Assembly (NCBI GenBank): GCA_025667525.1
Contig: CM046876.1
Span: 24,825,224-24,889,223, forward strand
Direction: 5' to 3'
Source: Glebionis coronaria
Taxonomy: Eukaryota > Streptophyta > Magnoliopsida > Asterales > Asteraceae
DNA: 64,000 nt
In this document: positions 20,950 through 35,918 of the stretch, piece after piece
Layout: each line of letters starts with the position of its first letter
How positions within the stretch are numbered: the first letter of the stretch is position 1
Program-made: the position numbers and the translations under genes
The notes under the pieces: generated by a model
What the model saw: the letters and a program-made list of their open reading frames with translations, nothing else
What the model was told of the DNA's origin: nothing
Databases searched by the model: none

Positions 20950-23900
20950 CTCATCAGTTGAACCTCTAACGCATAACCGTAACATATCGACTCATCAATT
21001 GAACCTCTAACATATAACCGTAACATATCGACTCATCAGTTGAACCTCTAACGTATAACCCTAGCATATCTACTCATTAGTTGAACCTCTAACGTATAAC
21101 CCTAGAATATTGAATCATCAGTTGAACCTCTAAGGTATAACCCTAGCATATCGACTCGTTAGTTGAACCTCAAACGTATAACCCTAGCATATTGACTCAT
21201 CAGTTGAACCTCTAACGTATAACCGTAGCATATCGACTCATCAGTTGAATCTATAACGTATAACCCTAGCATATCGACTCATCTGTTGAACCTCTAACTT
21301 ATAACCGAAGCATATCGACTCATCAGTTGAACCTCTAACGTATAACCGTAATATATCGACTCATCAGTTGAACCTCTAACATATAACCCTATCATATCGA
21401 CTCATCAGTTGAACCTCTAACGTATAACCGTAACATATCAACTCATCAGTTGAACCTCCAACGTATAACCGTAACATATCGACTCATCAGTTGAACCTAT
21501 AACGTATAACCCTAGCATATCGAATCATCAGTTGAACCTCTAACGTATAACCGTAACATATCGACTCATCAGTTGAACCTCTAACGTATAACCGTAACAT
21601 ATCAACTCATCAGTTGAGCCTCTAACGTATAACCCTAGCATATCGAGTCATCAGTTGAACCTCTAACATATAACCATAACATATCGACTCATCAGTTGAA
21701 CCTCTAACGTATAACCCTAGCACATCGACTCATCAGTTGAACCTCTAACATATAACAGTAACATATCGACTCATCAGTTGAACCTATAACGTATAACCCT
21801 AACATGTCTAATCATCAGTCGAACCTATAACATATAACCCTAGCATATCGACGCATCAGTTGAACCTCTAACATATAACCATAATATATCGACTCATCAG
21901 TTGAACCTCTAACGTATAACCCTAGCATATCGACTCATTAGTTGCACATCTAACATATAACCGTAGCATATCGACTCATTTGTTGAACCTCTAACGTATA
22001 ACCGTAACATATCGACTCATCAGTTGAACCTCTAACGTATAACCGTAACATATCGACTCATCACTTGAACCTCTAACGTATAACCGTAACATATCGACTC
22101 ATCAGTTGAACCTCTAACGTCTAACCCTAGCATATCGACTCATTAGTTGAACCTCTAACGTATAACCATAACATATCGACTCATCAATTGAACCTCTAAC
22201 GTATAACCCTAGCATATCGACTCATCAGTTGAACCTCTAACATATAACCCTAGCATTTTAGCATATCGACTCATCAGCTGAACCTCTAACGTATAACCGT
22301 AACATATCGACTCATCAGTTGAACCTCTAACGTACAACCCTAGCATATCGACTCATCAGTTGAACCTCTAACGTATAACCATAACATATCGACTCGTCAG
22401 TTGAACCTCTAACGTATATAACCCTAGCATATCGACTCATCAGTTGAACCTCTAACGTATAAGCCTAGCATATCGACTCATTAGTTCAACCTCTAACGTA
22501 TAACCGTAACATATCGACTCATCAGTTGAACCTCTAACTGATAACCCTAGCATATCGACTCATCAGTTGAGCCTCTAACGTATAACCGTAACATATCGAT
22601 TCACCAGTTGAACCTCTAAGGTATAACCCTAGCATATCGACTCATTAGTTGAACCTATAACGTATAACCGTAACATATCAACTCATCAGTTGAACCTCTA
22701 ACGTATAACCCTAGCATATCGACTCATCATTTGAACTTCTAACGTATAACCCTAGCATATCGACTCGTCAGTTGAACCTCTAACGTATATAACCCTAGCA
22801 TATCGACTCATCAGTTGAACCTCTAACGTATAAGCCTAGCATATCGACTCATTAGTTCAACCTCTAACGTATAACCGTAACATATCGACTCATCAGTTGA
22901 ACCTCTAACTGATAACCCTAGCATATCGACTCATCAGTTGAGCCTCTAACGTATAACCGTAACATATCGATTCACCAGTTGAACCTCTAAGGTATAACCC
23001 TAGCATATCGACTCATTAGTTGAACCTATAACGTATAACCGTAACATATCAACTCATCAGTTGAACCTCTAACGTATAACCCTAGCATATCGACTCATCA
23101 GTTGAACCTCTAACGTATAACCCTAGCATATTGACTCATCAGTTGAACCTCTAACGTATAACTGTAGCATATCGACTCATCAGTTGAACCTATAACGTAT
23201 AACCCTAGCATATCGACTTATTAGTTGAACCTATAACGTATAACCGTAACATATCAACTCATCAGTTAAACCTCTAACGTATAACCCTAGCATATCGACT
23301 CATCAGTTGAACCTCTAACGTATAACCCTAGCATATCGACTCATCAGTTGAACCTCTAACGTATAACCGTAGCATATCGACTCATCAATTGAACCTATAA
23401 CGTATAACCCTAGCATATCGACTTAGTAGTTGAACCTCTAACGTATAACCATAGCATATCGACTAATCAGTTGAACCTCTAACGTATAACCGTAACATAT
23501 CGACTCATTAGTTGAACCTCTAACGTATAACCCTAGCATATCGACTCATCAGTTGAACCTATAACGTATAACCCTAGCATATCGACTTAGTAGTTGAACC
23601 TCTAACGTATAACCGTAACATACCGACTCATCAATTGAACCTCTAACGTATAACCCTAGCATATCGACTCATCAGTTGAACCTCTAACGTATAACCCTAG
23701 CATTCTAGCATATCGACTCATCAGTTGAACTTCTAACGTATAACCGTAACATATCGACTTATCAGTTGAACCTTTAACGTATAACCCTAGCATATCGACT
23801 CGTGAGTTGAACCTCTAACGTATAACCATAACATATCGACTCATCAGTTGAACCTCTAGCGTATAACCCTAGCATATCAACTCATCATTTGAACCTCTAA

Positions 23901-26900
23901 CGTATAACCCTAGCTTATCGACTCATTAGTTTAACCTCTAACGTATAACCGTAACATATCGACTCATTAGTTGAACCTCTAACGTATAACCGTAACATAT
24001 CGACTCATCATTTGAACCTTTAACGTATAACCCTAGCATATCGACTCATCAGTTGAACCTCTAACGTATAACCGTAATTTATCGACTCATCAGTTGAACC
24101 TCTAACGTATAACCCTAGCATATCGACTCATCAGTTGAACCGATAACGTATAACAGTAACATATCTACTCATCAGTTGAACCTCTAACGTATAACCCTAG
24201 CATATCGACTCATCAGTTGAACCTCTAAGGTATAACCCTAGCATATCGATTCGTTAGTTGAACCTCAAACGTATAACCCTAGCATATTGACTCATCAGTT
24301 GAACCTCTAACGTATAACCGTAGCATATCGACTCATCAGTTGAACCTATAACGTATAACCCTAGCATATCGACTCATCAGTTGAACCTCTAACTTATAAC
24401 CGAAGCATATCGACTCATCAGTTGAACCTCTAACATATAACCCTATCATATCAACTCATCAGTTGAACCTCTAACGTATAACCGTAACATATCAACTCAT
24501 CAGTTGAACCTCCAACGTATAACCGTAACATATCGACTCATCAGTTGAACCTATAACGTATAACCCTAGCATATCGACTCATCAGTTGAACCTCTAACGT
24601 ATAACCGTAACATATCGACTCATCAGTTGAACCTCTAACGTATAACTGTAACATATCAACTCATCAGTTGAACCTCTAACGTATAACCCTAGCATATCGA
24701 GTCATCAGTTGAACCTCTAACATATAACTATAACATATCGACTCATCAGTTGAACCTCTAACGTATAACCCTAGCACATCGACTCATCAGTTGAACCTCT
24801 AACATATAACAGAAACATATCGACTCATCAGTTGAACCTATAACATATAACCCTAACATGGCTAATCATCAGTCGAACCTATAACATATAACCCTAGCAT
24901 ATCGACTCATCAGTCGAACCTCTAACGTATAACCATAACATATCGACTCATCAATTGAACCTCTAACGTATAACCCTAGCATATCGACTCATTAGTTGAA
25001 CATCTAACGTATAACCGTAGCATATCGACTCATCAGTTGAACCTCTAACGTATAACCGTAACATATCGACTCATCAGTTGAACCTCTAACGTATAACCGT
25101 AACATATCGACTCATCACTTGAACCTCTAACGTATAACCGTAACATATCGACTCATCAGTTGAACCTCTAACGTCTAACCCTAGCATATCGACTCATTAG
25201 TTGAACCTCTAACGTATAACCATAACATATCGACTCATCAGTTGAACCTCTAACGTATAACCCTAGCATATCAACTCATCAGTTGAACCTCTAACATATA
25301 ACCCTAGCATTTTAGCATATCGACTCATCAGCTGAACCTCTAACGTATAACCGTAACATATCGACTCATCAGTTGAACCTCTAACGTACAACCCTAGCAT
25401 ATCGACTCATCAGTTGAACCTCTAACGTATAACCATAACATATCGACTCATCAGTTGAACCTCTAACGTATATAACCCTAGCATATCGACTCATCAGTTG
25501 AACCTCTAACGTATAAGCCTAGCATATCGACTCATTAGTTGAACCTCTAACGTATAACGTAACATATCGACTCATCAGTTGAACCTTTAACTTATAACCC
25601 TAGCATATCGACTCATCAGTTGAGCCTCTAACGTATAACCGTAACATATCAATTCACCAGTTGAACCTCTAAGGTATAACCCTAGCATATCGACTCATTA
25701 GTTGAACCTATAACGTATAACCGTAACATATCAACTCATCAGTTGAACCTCTAATTTATAACCCTAGCATATCGACTTATCAGTTGAACCTCTAACGTAT
25801 AACCCTAGCATATCGACTCATCAGTTGAACCTCTAACGTATAACCGTAGCATATCGACTCATCAGTTGAACCTATAACATATAACCCTAGCATATCGACT
25901 TAGTAGTTAAACCTCTAACGTATAACCATAGCATATCGACTAATCAGTTGAACCTCTAACGTATAACCGTAACATATCGACTCATTAGTTGAACCTCTAA
26001 CGTATAACCCTAGCATATCGACTCATCAGTTGAACCTCTAACGTATAACCGTAACATACCGACTCATCAATTGAACCTCTAACGTATAACCCTAGCATAT
26101 CGACTCGTCAGTTGAACCTCTAACGTATAACCCTAGCATTCTAGCATATCGACTCATCAGTTGAACCTCTAACATATAACCGTAACATATCGACTTATCA
26201 GTTGAAACTTTAACGTATAACCCTAGCTTATCGACTCGTCAGTTGAACCTCTAACGTATAACCATAACATATCGACTCATCAGTTGAACCTCTAACGTAT
26301 AACCCTAGCATATCAACTCATCAGTTGAACCTCTAACGTATAAGCCTAGCTTATCGACTCATTAGTTGAACCTCTAACGTATAACCGTAACATATCGACT
26401 CATTAGTTGAACCTCTAACGTATAACCGTAACATATCGACTCATCATTTGAACCTTTAACGTATAACCCTAGCATATCGACTCATCAGTTGAACCTCTAA
26501 CGTATAACTGTAACTTATCGACTCATCAGTTGAACCTCTAACGTATAACTGTAACTTATCGACTCATCAGTTGAACCTCTAACGTATAACCCTAGCGTAT
26601 CAACTTATCAGTTGAACCGATAATGTATAACCGTAACATATCTACTCATCAGTTGAACCTCTAACGTATAACCCTAGCATATCGACTCATCAGTTTAACC
26701 TATAACGTATAACCCTAGCATATCGACTCATCAGTTGAACCTCTAACAGATAACCGTAGCATATCGACTCATCAGTTGAACTTATAACGTATAACCCTAG
26801 CATATAGACTTATCAGTTGAACCTCTAACGTATAACCGTAGCATATCGACTCATCAGTTGAACCTCTAACGTATAACCGTAACATATCGACTCATCAGTT

Positions 26901-28957
26901 GAACTTGTAACGTATAACCCTAGCATATCGACTCATCAATTGAACCTCTAACGTATAATCGTAACATATTGACTCATCAGTTGAACCAATAACGTATAAC
27001 CCTATCATATCGACTCAACAATTGAACCTCTAACGTATAACCGTAACATATCGACTCATCAGTTGAACCTATAACGTATAACCCTAGCATATCGACTCAT
27101 CAGTTTAACCTATAACGTCTAACCCTAGCATATCGACTCATCAGTTGAACCTCTAACGTATAACCGTAACATATCGACTCTTCAGTTGAACCTATAACGT
27201 ATAACCCTAGCATATCGACTCATCAGTTGAACCTCTAACGTATAACCGTAGCATATCGACTCATCAGTTGAACCTATGACGTATAACCCTAGCATATCGA
27301 CTTAGCAGTTGAACCTCTAACGTATAACCGTAGCATATCGACTAATCAGTTAAACCTCTAACGTATAACCGTAACATATCGACTCATCAGTTGAACCTCT
27401 AATGTATAACCCTAGCATATCGACTCATCAGTGGAACCTCTTACGTATAATCGTAGCATATCGACTCATCAGTTGAACCTATAACGTATAACCCTAGCAT
27501 ATCGACTTAGCAGTTGAACCGCTAACGTATAACCGTAGCATATCGACTAATCAGTTGAACCTCTAACGTATAACCATAATATATCGACTCATCAGTTGAA
27601 CCTCTAACGTATAACCCTAGCATATCGACTCATCAGTTGAGCCTCTAACGTATAACAGTAACATATCGACTCATTAGTTGAACCACTAACGTATAACCCT
27701 AGCATATCGACTCATCAGTCGAACCTATAACGTATAACCGTAACATATCGACTCATCAGTTGAACCTCTAACGTATAACCCTAGCATATCAACTCATCAG
27801 TTGAACCTCTAACGTATAACCGTAGCATATAGACTCATCAATTAAACCTATAACGTATAACCCTAGCATATCGACTTAGTAGTTGAACCTCTAACGTATA
27901 ACCGTAGCATATCGACTAATCAGTTGAACCTCTAACGTATAACCGTAACATATCGACTCATCAGTTGAACCTCTAACGTATAACCCTAGCATATCGACTC
28001 ATCAGTTGAACCTCTAACGTATAACCGTAACATATCGACTCATCAGTTGAACCTCTAACGTATAACCCTAGCATATCGACTCATCAGTTGAACCTCTAAC
28101 GTATAACCCTAGGATTCTAACATATCAACTCGTCAGTTGAACCTCTAACGTATAACCGTAACATATCGACTTATCAATTGAACCTCTAACATATAACCCT
28201 AGCATATCGACTCATTAATTGAACCTCTAACGTATAAACATAACATATCGACTCATCAGTTGAACCTCTAACGTATAACCCTAGCATATCGACTCATTAG
28301 TTGAACCTCTAACGTATAACCCTAACTTATCGACTCATTAGTTGAACCTCTAACGTATAACCGTAACATATCGACTCATTAGTTGAACCTCTAACGTATA
28401 ACCGTAAAATATCGACTCATCATTTGAACCTTTAACGTATAACCCTAGCATATCGAATAATCAGTTGAACCTCTAACGTATAACCGTAACATATCGACTC
28501 ATCAGTTGAACTTCTAACGTATAACCCTAGCATATCGACTCATCAGTTGAACCTATAACGTATAACCGTAACATTTCGACTCATCAGTTGAACCTCTAAC
28601 GTATAACCCTAGCATATTGACTCGTCAGTTGAACATATAACGTATAACCCTAGCATATCGACTCATCAGTTGAACCTCTAACATATAACCGTAGCATATC
28701 GACTCGTCAGTTGAACCTATAACGTATAACCCTAGCATATCGACTTATCAGTTGAACCTCTAACGTATAACCGTAGCATATCGACTCATCAGTTGAACCT
28801 CGAACGTATAACCGTAACATATCGACTCATCAGTTGAACTTGTAACGTATAACCCTAGCATATCGACTCATCAATTGAACCTCTAACGTATAATCGTAAC
28901 ATATCGACTCATCAGTTGAACCTATAACGTATAACCCTAGCATATCGACTCATTAAT
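20950..28957. repeat. 41-bp satellite array, block 1
   Basis: About 195 tandem copies of a 41-bp monomer. Its two halves can be described as TATAACC(G/C)TA(A/G)CATATCG and CTCATCAGTTGAACC joined by a TCTAACG-type linker. Two main monomer types, with CCGTAAC or CCCTAGC, often alternate, giving an 82-bp periodicity in places. Larger duplications are visible: a 371-bp repeat (22,46x and 22,83x) and a repeat of about 3.05-3.1 kb (21,17x/24,26x; 21,458/24,512). The right end joins the truncated GRF-like gene at about 28,957. Confidence 0.97.
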
Positions 28958-29358
28958 TGGTCTTCAAGATGCTTTTACATTTCTAGTCTTGCCTCTAGAA
29001 TCTTTATCTTTAGATCTTTGATCTTGCAATTTGAGCACTCAGTGGGTGCAGATTGAGAAGGACATGTAGAAGAACTTGGATGTGAAGCTTGAGGTGTTGA
29101 AGATCCAGGGGAAGATCTTATATGGAGTTCGAGATCAAAATCATCCTTCCATTTAAAATATTTACATCCATAATCTTCTTCTTTTGGCTGTTACAAAGTA
29201 AAGAAATAACATAACACGTCATTTTAATAATCACACGTATTACATAAATAAAACATTAGATTGCTTACCTTCGAAAGAGGACATGCATAGTAATGTTTAC
29301 CAAAGCTATGCCGTCGATATGAATGTCTCAACACTATATAAGCTTCAAGCAGATCCAT
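28958..29358 (-). pseudogene. GRF-zinc-finger-like gene remnant, copy B
   Basis: Copy B keeps the start codon (29,356-29,358; M-D-L-L-E-A-Y-I-V-L-R). Exon 1 is 29,269-29,358 (30 codons), then an 81-bp intron (29,188-29,268), then exon 2 from 29,187 downward. The zinc-finger half reads F-G-K-H-Y-Y-A-C-P and C-K-Y-F-K-W. A GAA-to-TAA change after L-E-A-R-L-E-M stops it early, and the last part is cut off where the satellite begins (28,957). Copies A and B are thus broken in different places: A lacks the start, B lacks the end. The first half of a standard GRF finger is absent from both. Confidence 0.62.
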
Positions 29359-29446
29359 CTTATGCAAAATCGGGTGGTGGTGGTGGTGAGTTTGGTAGGA
29401 GAGGATAAGAGTTTGTGAGGATAAGAGCTACCATAAATACAGATAA

Positions 29447-29592
29447 AAATTTAGGGTCGACAAATTTAGGGACGACTTAGTCGACCCTAGCTTTCCCGCT
29501 AACATTTTCACGCCAGCATTTACCGCCAACATTTCCCGCCAAATTTAGGGTCGACACATTTAGGGACGACTTAGTAGACCCTAGATTTTCCA
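29447..29592. other. Palindromic flank joining gene B to the satellite
   Basis: A near-identical copy of 20,808-20,949, but less decayed: TAGGGTCGAC pairs with GTCGACCCTA, and two E2F-type TTTCCCGC sites are intact (29,492-29,499; 29,532-29,539). It lies upstream of gene copy B when read on the minus strand, so it could have been its promoter region. Confidence 0.6.
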
Positions 29593-32500
29593 CTCATCAG
29601 TTGAACCTCTAACGTATAACCGTAACATAACGACTCATCAATTGAACCTCTAAAATATAACCGTAACATATCGACTCATCAGTTGAACCTCTAACGTATA
29701 ACCCTAGCATATCTACTAATTAGTTGAACCTCTAACGTATAACCCTAGCATATCGACTCATCGGTTGAACCTCTAACGTATAACCCTAGCATATCGACTC
29801 GTCAGTTGAACCTCAAACGTATAACCCTAGCATATCGACTCATCAGTTGAACCTCTAACGTATAACCGTAGCATATCGACTCATCAGTTGAACCTATAAC
29901 GTATAACCCTAGCATATCGACTCATCAATTGAACCTTTAACTTATAACCGAAGCATATCGACTCATCAGTTGAACCTCTAACGTATAACCGTAATATATC
30001 GACTCATCAGTTGAATCTCTAACGTATAACCCTAGCATATCGACTCATCAGTTGAACCTCTAATGTATCACCGTAACATATCGACTCATCAGTTGAACCT
30101 CTAAAGTATAACTGTAACATATCGACTAATCAGTTGAACCTATAACATATAACCCTAGCATATCAACTCATCAGTTGAACCTCTAACGTATAACCGTAAC
30201 ATATCGACTCATCAGTTGAACCTCTAACGTATAACCGTAACATATCAACTCATCAGTTGAACCTCTAACGTATAACCCTAGCATATCGAATCATCAGTTG
30301 AACCTCTAACATATAACCATAACATATCGACTCATCAGTTGAACCTGTAACGTATAACCCTAGCACATCGACTCATCAGTTGAACCTCTAACATATAACA
30401 GTAACATATCGACTCATCAGTTGAACCTATAACATATAACCCTAACATGTCTACTCATCAGCTGAACCTATAACATATAACCCTAGCATATCGACTTATC
30501 AGTTGAACCTCTAATGTATAACCATAACATATCGAATCATTAGTTGAACCTCTAACGTATAACCCTAGCATATCGACTCATTAGTTGAACATCTAATTTA
30601 TAGCCGTAGCATATCGACTCATCAGTTGAACCTCTAACGTATAACCGTAACATATCGACTCATCAGTTGAACCTCCAACGTATAACCGTAACATATCGAC
30701 TCATCACTTGAACCTCTAACGTATAACCGTAACATATCGACTCATCAGTTGAACCTCTAACGTCTAACCCTAGCATATCGACTCATTAGTTGAACCTCTA
30801 ACGTATAACCATAACATATCGACTCATCAGTTGAACCTCTAACGTATAACCCTAGCATATCGACTCATCAGTTGAACCTCTAACGTATAACCCTATCATT
30901 CTATCATATCGACTCATCAGCTGAACCTCTAACGTATAACCGTAACATATCGACTCATCAGTTGAACCTCTAACGTATAACCCTAGCATATCGACTCATC
31001 AGTTGAACCTCTAACGTATAACCATAACATATCGACTCATCAGTTGAACCTCCAACGTATATAAACCTAGCATATCGACTCATCAGTTGAACCTCTAACG
31101 TATAAGTCTAGCATATCGACTCATTAGTTGAACCTCTAACGTATAATCGTAACATATTGGCTCATCAGTTGAACCTCTAACGTATAACCGTAACATATCG
31201 ACTCATCAGTTGAACCTCTAACGTATAACCCTAGCATATCGACTCATCAGTTGAGCCTCTAACGTATAACCGTAACATATCGACTCATCAGTTGAACCTC
31301 TAACGTATAACCCTAACATATCGACTCATCAGTTGAACCTATAACGTATAATCGTAACATATCGACTCATCAGTTGAACCTCTAACGTATAACCCTAGCA
31401 TATCGACTCATCAGTTGAACCTCTAACATATAACCCTAGCATATCTACTAATTAGTTGAACCTCTAACGTATAACCCTAGCATATCGACTCATCGGTTGA
31501 ACCTCTAACGTATAACCCTAGCATATCGACTCGTCAGTTGAACCTCAAACGTATAACCCTAGCATATCGACTCATCAGTTGAACCTCTAACGTATAACCG
31601 TAGCATATCGACTCATCAGTTGAACCTATAACGTATAACCCTAGCATATCGACTCATCAATTGAACCTTTAACTTATAACCGAAGCATATCGACTCATCA
31701 GTTGAACCTCTAACGTATAACCGTAATATATCGACTCATTAGTTGAATCTCTAACGTATAACCCTAGCATATCGACTCATCAGTTGAACCTCTAACGTAT
31801 CACCGTAACATATCGACTCATCAGTTGAACCTCTAAAGTATAACTGTAACATATCGACTAATCAGTTGAACCTATAACATATAACCCTAGCATATCAACT
31901 CATCAGTTGAACCTCTAACGTATAACCGTAACATATCGACTCATCAGTTGAACCTCTAACGTATAACCGTAACATATCAACTCATCAGTTGAACCTCTAA
32001 CGTATAACCCTAGCATATCGAATCATCAGTTGAACCTCTAACATATAACCATAACATATCGACTCATCAGTTAAACCTCTAACGTATAACCCTAGCACAT
32101 CGACTCATCAGTTGAACCTCTAACATATAACAGTAACATATCGACTCATCAGTTGAACCTATAACATATAACCCTAACATGTCTACTCATCAGCTGAACC
32201 TATAACATATAACCCTAGCATATCGACTTATCAGTTGAACATCTAATGTATAACCATAACATATCGAATCATTAGTTGAACCTCTAACGTATAACCCTAG
32301 CATATCGACTCATTAGTTGAACATCTAATGTATAGCCGTAGCATATCGACTCATCAGTTGAACCTCTAACGTATAACCGTAACATATCGACTCATCAGTT
32401 GAACCTCTAACGTATAACCGTAACATATCGACTCATCACTTGAACCTCTAACGTATAACCGTAACATATCGACTCATCAGTTGAACCTCTAACGTCTAAC

Positions 32501-35500
32501 CCTAGCATATCGACTCATTAGTTGAACCTCTAACGTATAACCATAACATATCGACTCATCAGTTGAACCTCTAACGTATAACCCTAGCATATCGACTCAT
32601 CAGTTGAACCTCTAACGTATAACCCTAGCATTCTATCATATCGACTCATCAGCTGAACCTCTAACTTATAACCGTAACATATCGACTCATCAGTTGAACC
32701 TCTAGCGTATAACCCTAGCATATCGACTCATCAGTTGAACCTCTAACGTATAACCATAACATATCGACTCATCAGTTGAACCTCTAACGTATATAAACCT
32801 AGCATATCGACTCATCAATTGAACCTCTAACGTATAAGTCTAGCATATCGACTCATTAGTTGAACCTCTAACGTATAATCGTAACATATTGACTCATCAG
32901 TTGAACCTCTAACGTATAACCGTAACATATCGACTCATCAGTTGAACCTCTAACGTATAACCCTAGCATATCGACTCATCAGTTGAGCCTCTAACGTATA
33001 ACCGTAACATATCGACTCATCAGTTGAACCTCTAACGTATAACCCTAGCATATCGACTCATCAGTTGAACCTATAACGTATAATCGTAACATATCGACTC
33101 ATCAGTTGAACCTCTAACGTATAACCCTAGCATATCGACTCATCAGTTGAACCTCTAACATATAACCCTAGCATATCTACTCATCAATTGAACCTATAAT
33201 GTATAACCGTAGCATATCGACTCATCAGTTGAACCTATAACGTATAACCCTAGCATATCGACTTAGTAGTTGAACCTCTAACGTATAACCATAGCATATC
33301 GACTAATCAGTTGAACCTCTAACGTATAACCATAACATATCGACTCATCAGTTGAATCTGTAACGTATAACCCTAGCATATCGACTCATCAGTTGAACCT
33401 CTAACGTGTAACCATAACATATCAACTCATCAATTGAACCTCTAACGTATAACCCTAGCATATCGACTCATCAGTTGAACCTCTAACGTATAGCCCTAGC
33501 ATTCTAGCATATCGACTCATCAGTCTAACCTCTAACGTATAACCGTAACATATCGACTTATCAGTTGAACCTCTAACGTATAACCCTAGCATATCGACTC
33601 ATCAGTTGAACCTCTAACGTATAACCATAACATATCGACTCATCAGTTGAACCTCTAACGTATAACCCTAGTATATCGACTCATCAGTTGAACCTCTAAC
33701 GTATAACCCTAGCTTATCGACTCATTAGTTGAACCTCTAACATATAACCGTAACATATCGACTCATTAGTTGAACCTCTAACGTATAACCGTAACATATC
33801 AACTCATCATTTGAACCTTTAACGTATAACCCTAGCATATTGACTCATCAGTTGAACCTCTAACGTATAAGCATAACATATCGACTCATCAGTTGAACCT
33901 CTAACATATAACCTTAGCATATCGACTCATCAATTGAACCTATAACGTATAACCGTAACATATCGACTCATCAATTGAACCTCTAACGTATAACCCTAGC
34001 ATATCGACTCATCAGTTGAACCTCTAACGTATAACCCTAGCATATCGACTAATCAGTTGAACCTCTAACATATAACCGTAGCATATCGACTCATCAGTTT
34101 AACCTATTACATATAACCCTAGCATATCGACTTATCAGTTGAACCTCTAACGTATAACCGTAGCATATCGACTCATCAGTTGAACCTCTAACGTATAACC
34201 GTAACATATCGACTCATCAGTTGAACTTGTAACGTATAACCCTAGCATATAGACTCATCAATTGAACCTCTAACATATAATCGTAACATATCGACTCATC
34301 AGTTGAACCTATAACGTATAACCCTAGCATATGAACTCATCAGTTGAACCTCTAACGTATAACCGTAACATATCGACTCATCAGTTGAACCTATAACGTA
34401 TAACCCTAGCATATTGACTCATCAGTTGAACTTATAACGTATAACCCTAGCATATCGACTCATCAGTTGAACCTCTAACGTACAACCGTAGCATATCGAC
34501 TCATCAGTTGAACCTCTAACGTATAACCCTAGCATATCGACTCATCAGTTGAACCTCTAACGTATAACCGTAACATATCGACTCATTAATTGAACCCTAA
34601 CGTATAACCCTAGCATATCGACTCATCAGTTAAACCTCTAACGTATAACCCTAGCATTCTAGCATATCGACTCATCAGTTGAACCTCTAACGTATAACCC
34701 TAATATTCTAGCATATCGACTCATCAGTTTAACCTCTAACGTATAACCATAACATATCGACTTATCAGTTGAACCTCTAACGTATAACCCTTGCATATCG
34801 ACTCATCAGTTGAACCTCTAACGTATAACCATAACATATCGACTCATCAGTTGAACCTCTAACGTATAACCCTAGCATATCGACTCATCAGTTGAACCTC
34901 TAACGTATAACCCTAGCTTATCGACTCATTAGTTGACCTCTAACGTATAACCGTAACATGTCGAATCATTAGTTGAACCTCTAACGTATAATTGTAACAT
35001 ATCGACTCATCATTTGAACCTTTAACGTATAACCCTAGCATATCGACTCATCAGTTGAACCTATAACGTATAACCGTAACATATCGACTCATCAGTTGAA
35101 CCTCTAACGTATAACCCTAGCATATCGACTCATCAGTCGAACCTATAACGTATAACCCTAGCATATCGACTCATCAGTTGAACCTCTAACATATAACCGT
35201 AGCATATCGACTCATCAGTTGAACCTATAACGTATAACCCTAGCATATCGACTTATCAGTTGAACCTCTAACGTATAACCGTAGCATATCGACTTATCAG
35301 TTGAACCTCTAACGTATAACCGTAGCATATCGACTCAACAGTTGAAACTCTAACGTATAACCGTAACATATCGACTCATTAGTTGAACTTGTAACGTATA
35401 ATCCTAGCATATCGACTCATCAATTGAACCTCTAACGTATAATCGTAACATATCGACTCATCAGTTGAACCTATAACGTATAACCCTAGCATATCGACTC

Positions 35501-35517
35501 ATCACTTGAACCTCTAA
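29593..35517. repeat. 41-bp satellite array, block 2
   Basis: About 145 copies of the same monomer as block 1. A tandem duplication of 1,732 bp is clear from shared rare variants (ATCTACTAATTAG at 29,711 and 31,443; CATGTCTACTCATCAGCTG at 30,446 and 32,178). The block ends at the target duplication of the Ty3 element. Confidence 0.97.
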
Positions 35518-35890
35518 TGATATAAATGCCAATAACAAGTATCAACAATATCTGTTGAGTTACCAGCCTTTTGAGTCTCCTGTGACTTTATGATAAGTAT
35601 TAGTTATTTATATCTTATTTAATAAGCCTTTTGGCATGTCCAGGTGTTAAACCTTATAAATAGTTGTTGCTAAGCCAAGTATGGCATTCAAGTTTTATTC
35701 AGATTTCACTAATAAAATTAAAGCTATAAGCTTTCGTTTTTATTGTTCTGTATCTCTTTGGTATTTCCATCGAGTGGTGAACCTATATATGCCCTGTATC
35801 TTCAAGGTGGATTCCTTGAAGTGGTGAGCATCTTTTCCCATTTTTATCAGGCCTCGTACATCCTTTTACCACTTACTTACCCCGGTATCA
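35518..35890 (+). repeat. CRM-like element 5' LTR (373 bp)
   Basis: TGATATAAATG...GGTATCA. It begins right after TSD TCTAA and ends four bases before the primer site. TATAAATA at 35,655-35,662 is the probable core promoter. By eye it is identical to 40,181-40,553. Confidence 0.95.
35655..35662 (+). promoter_or_regulatory. CRM-like LTR TATA box
   Basis: TATAAATA lies in the 5' LTR about 230 bp before its end, with a copy at 40,318-40,325 in the 3' LTR. Confidence 0.55.
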
Positions 35891-35894
35891 AGTT

Positions 35895-35906
35895 TGGCAT
35901 CAGAGC
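35895..35906 (+). other. Primer-binding site, tRNA-iMet type
   Basis: TGGCATCAGAGC differs at one base from the usual TGGTATCAGAGC complement of initiator tRNA-Met; the changed base would still allow a G-U-type pair. It is four bases downstream of the LTR and only 12 bases before the polyprotein ATG. Confidence 0.7.
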
Positions 35907-35918
35907 AAAGTTAAGATC

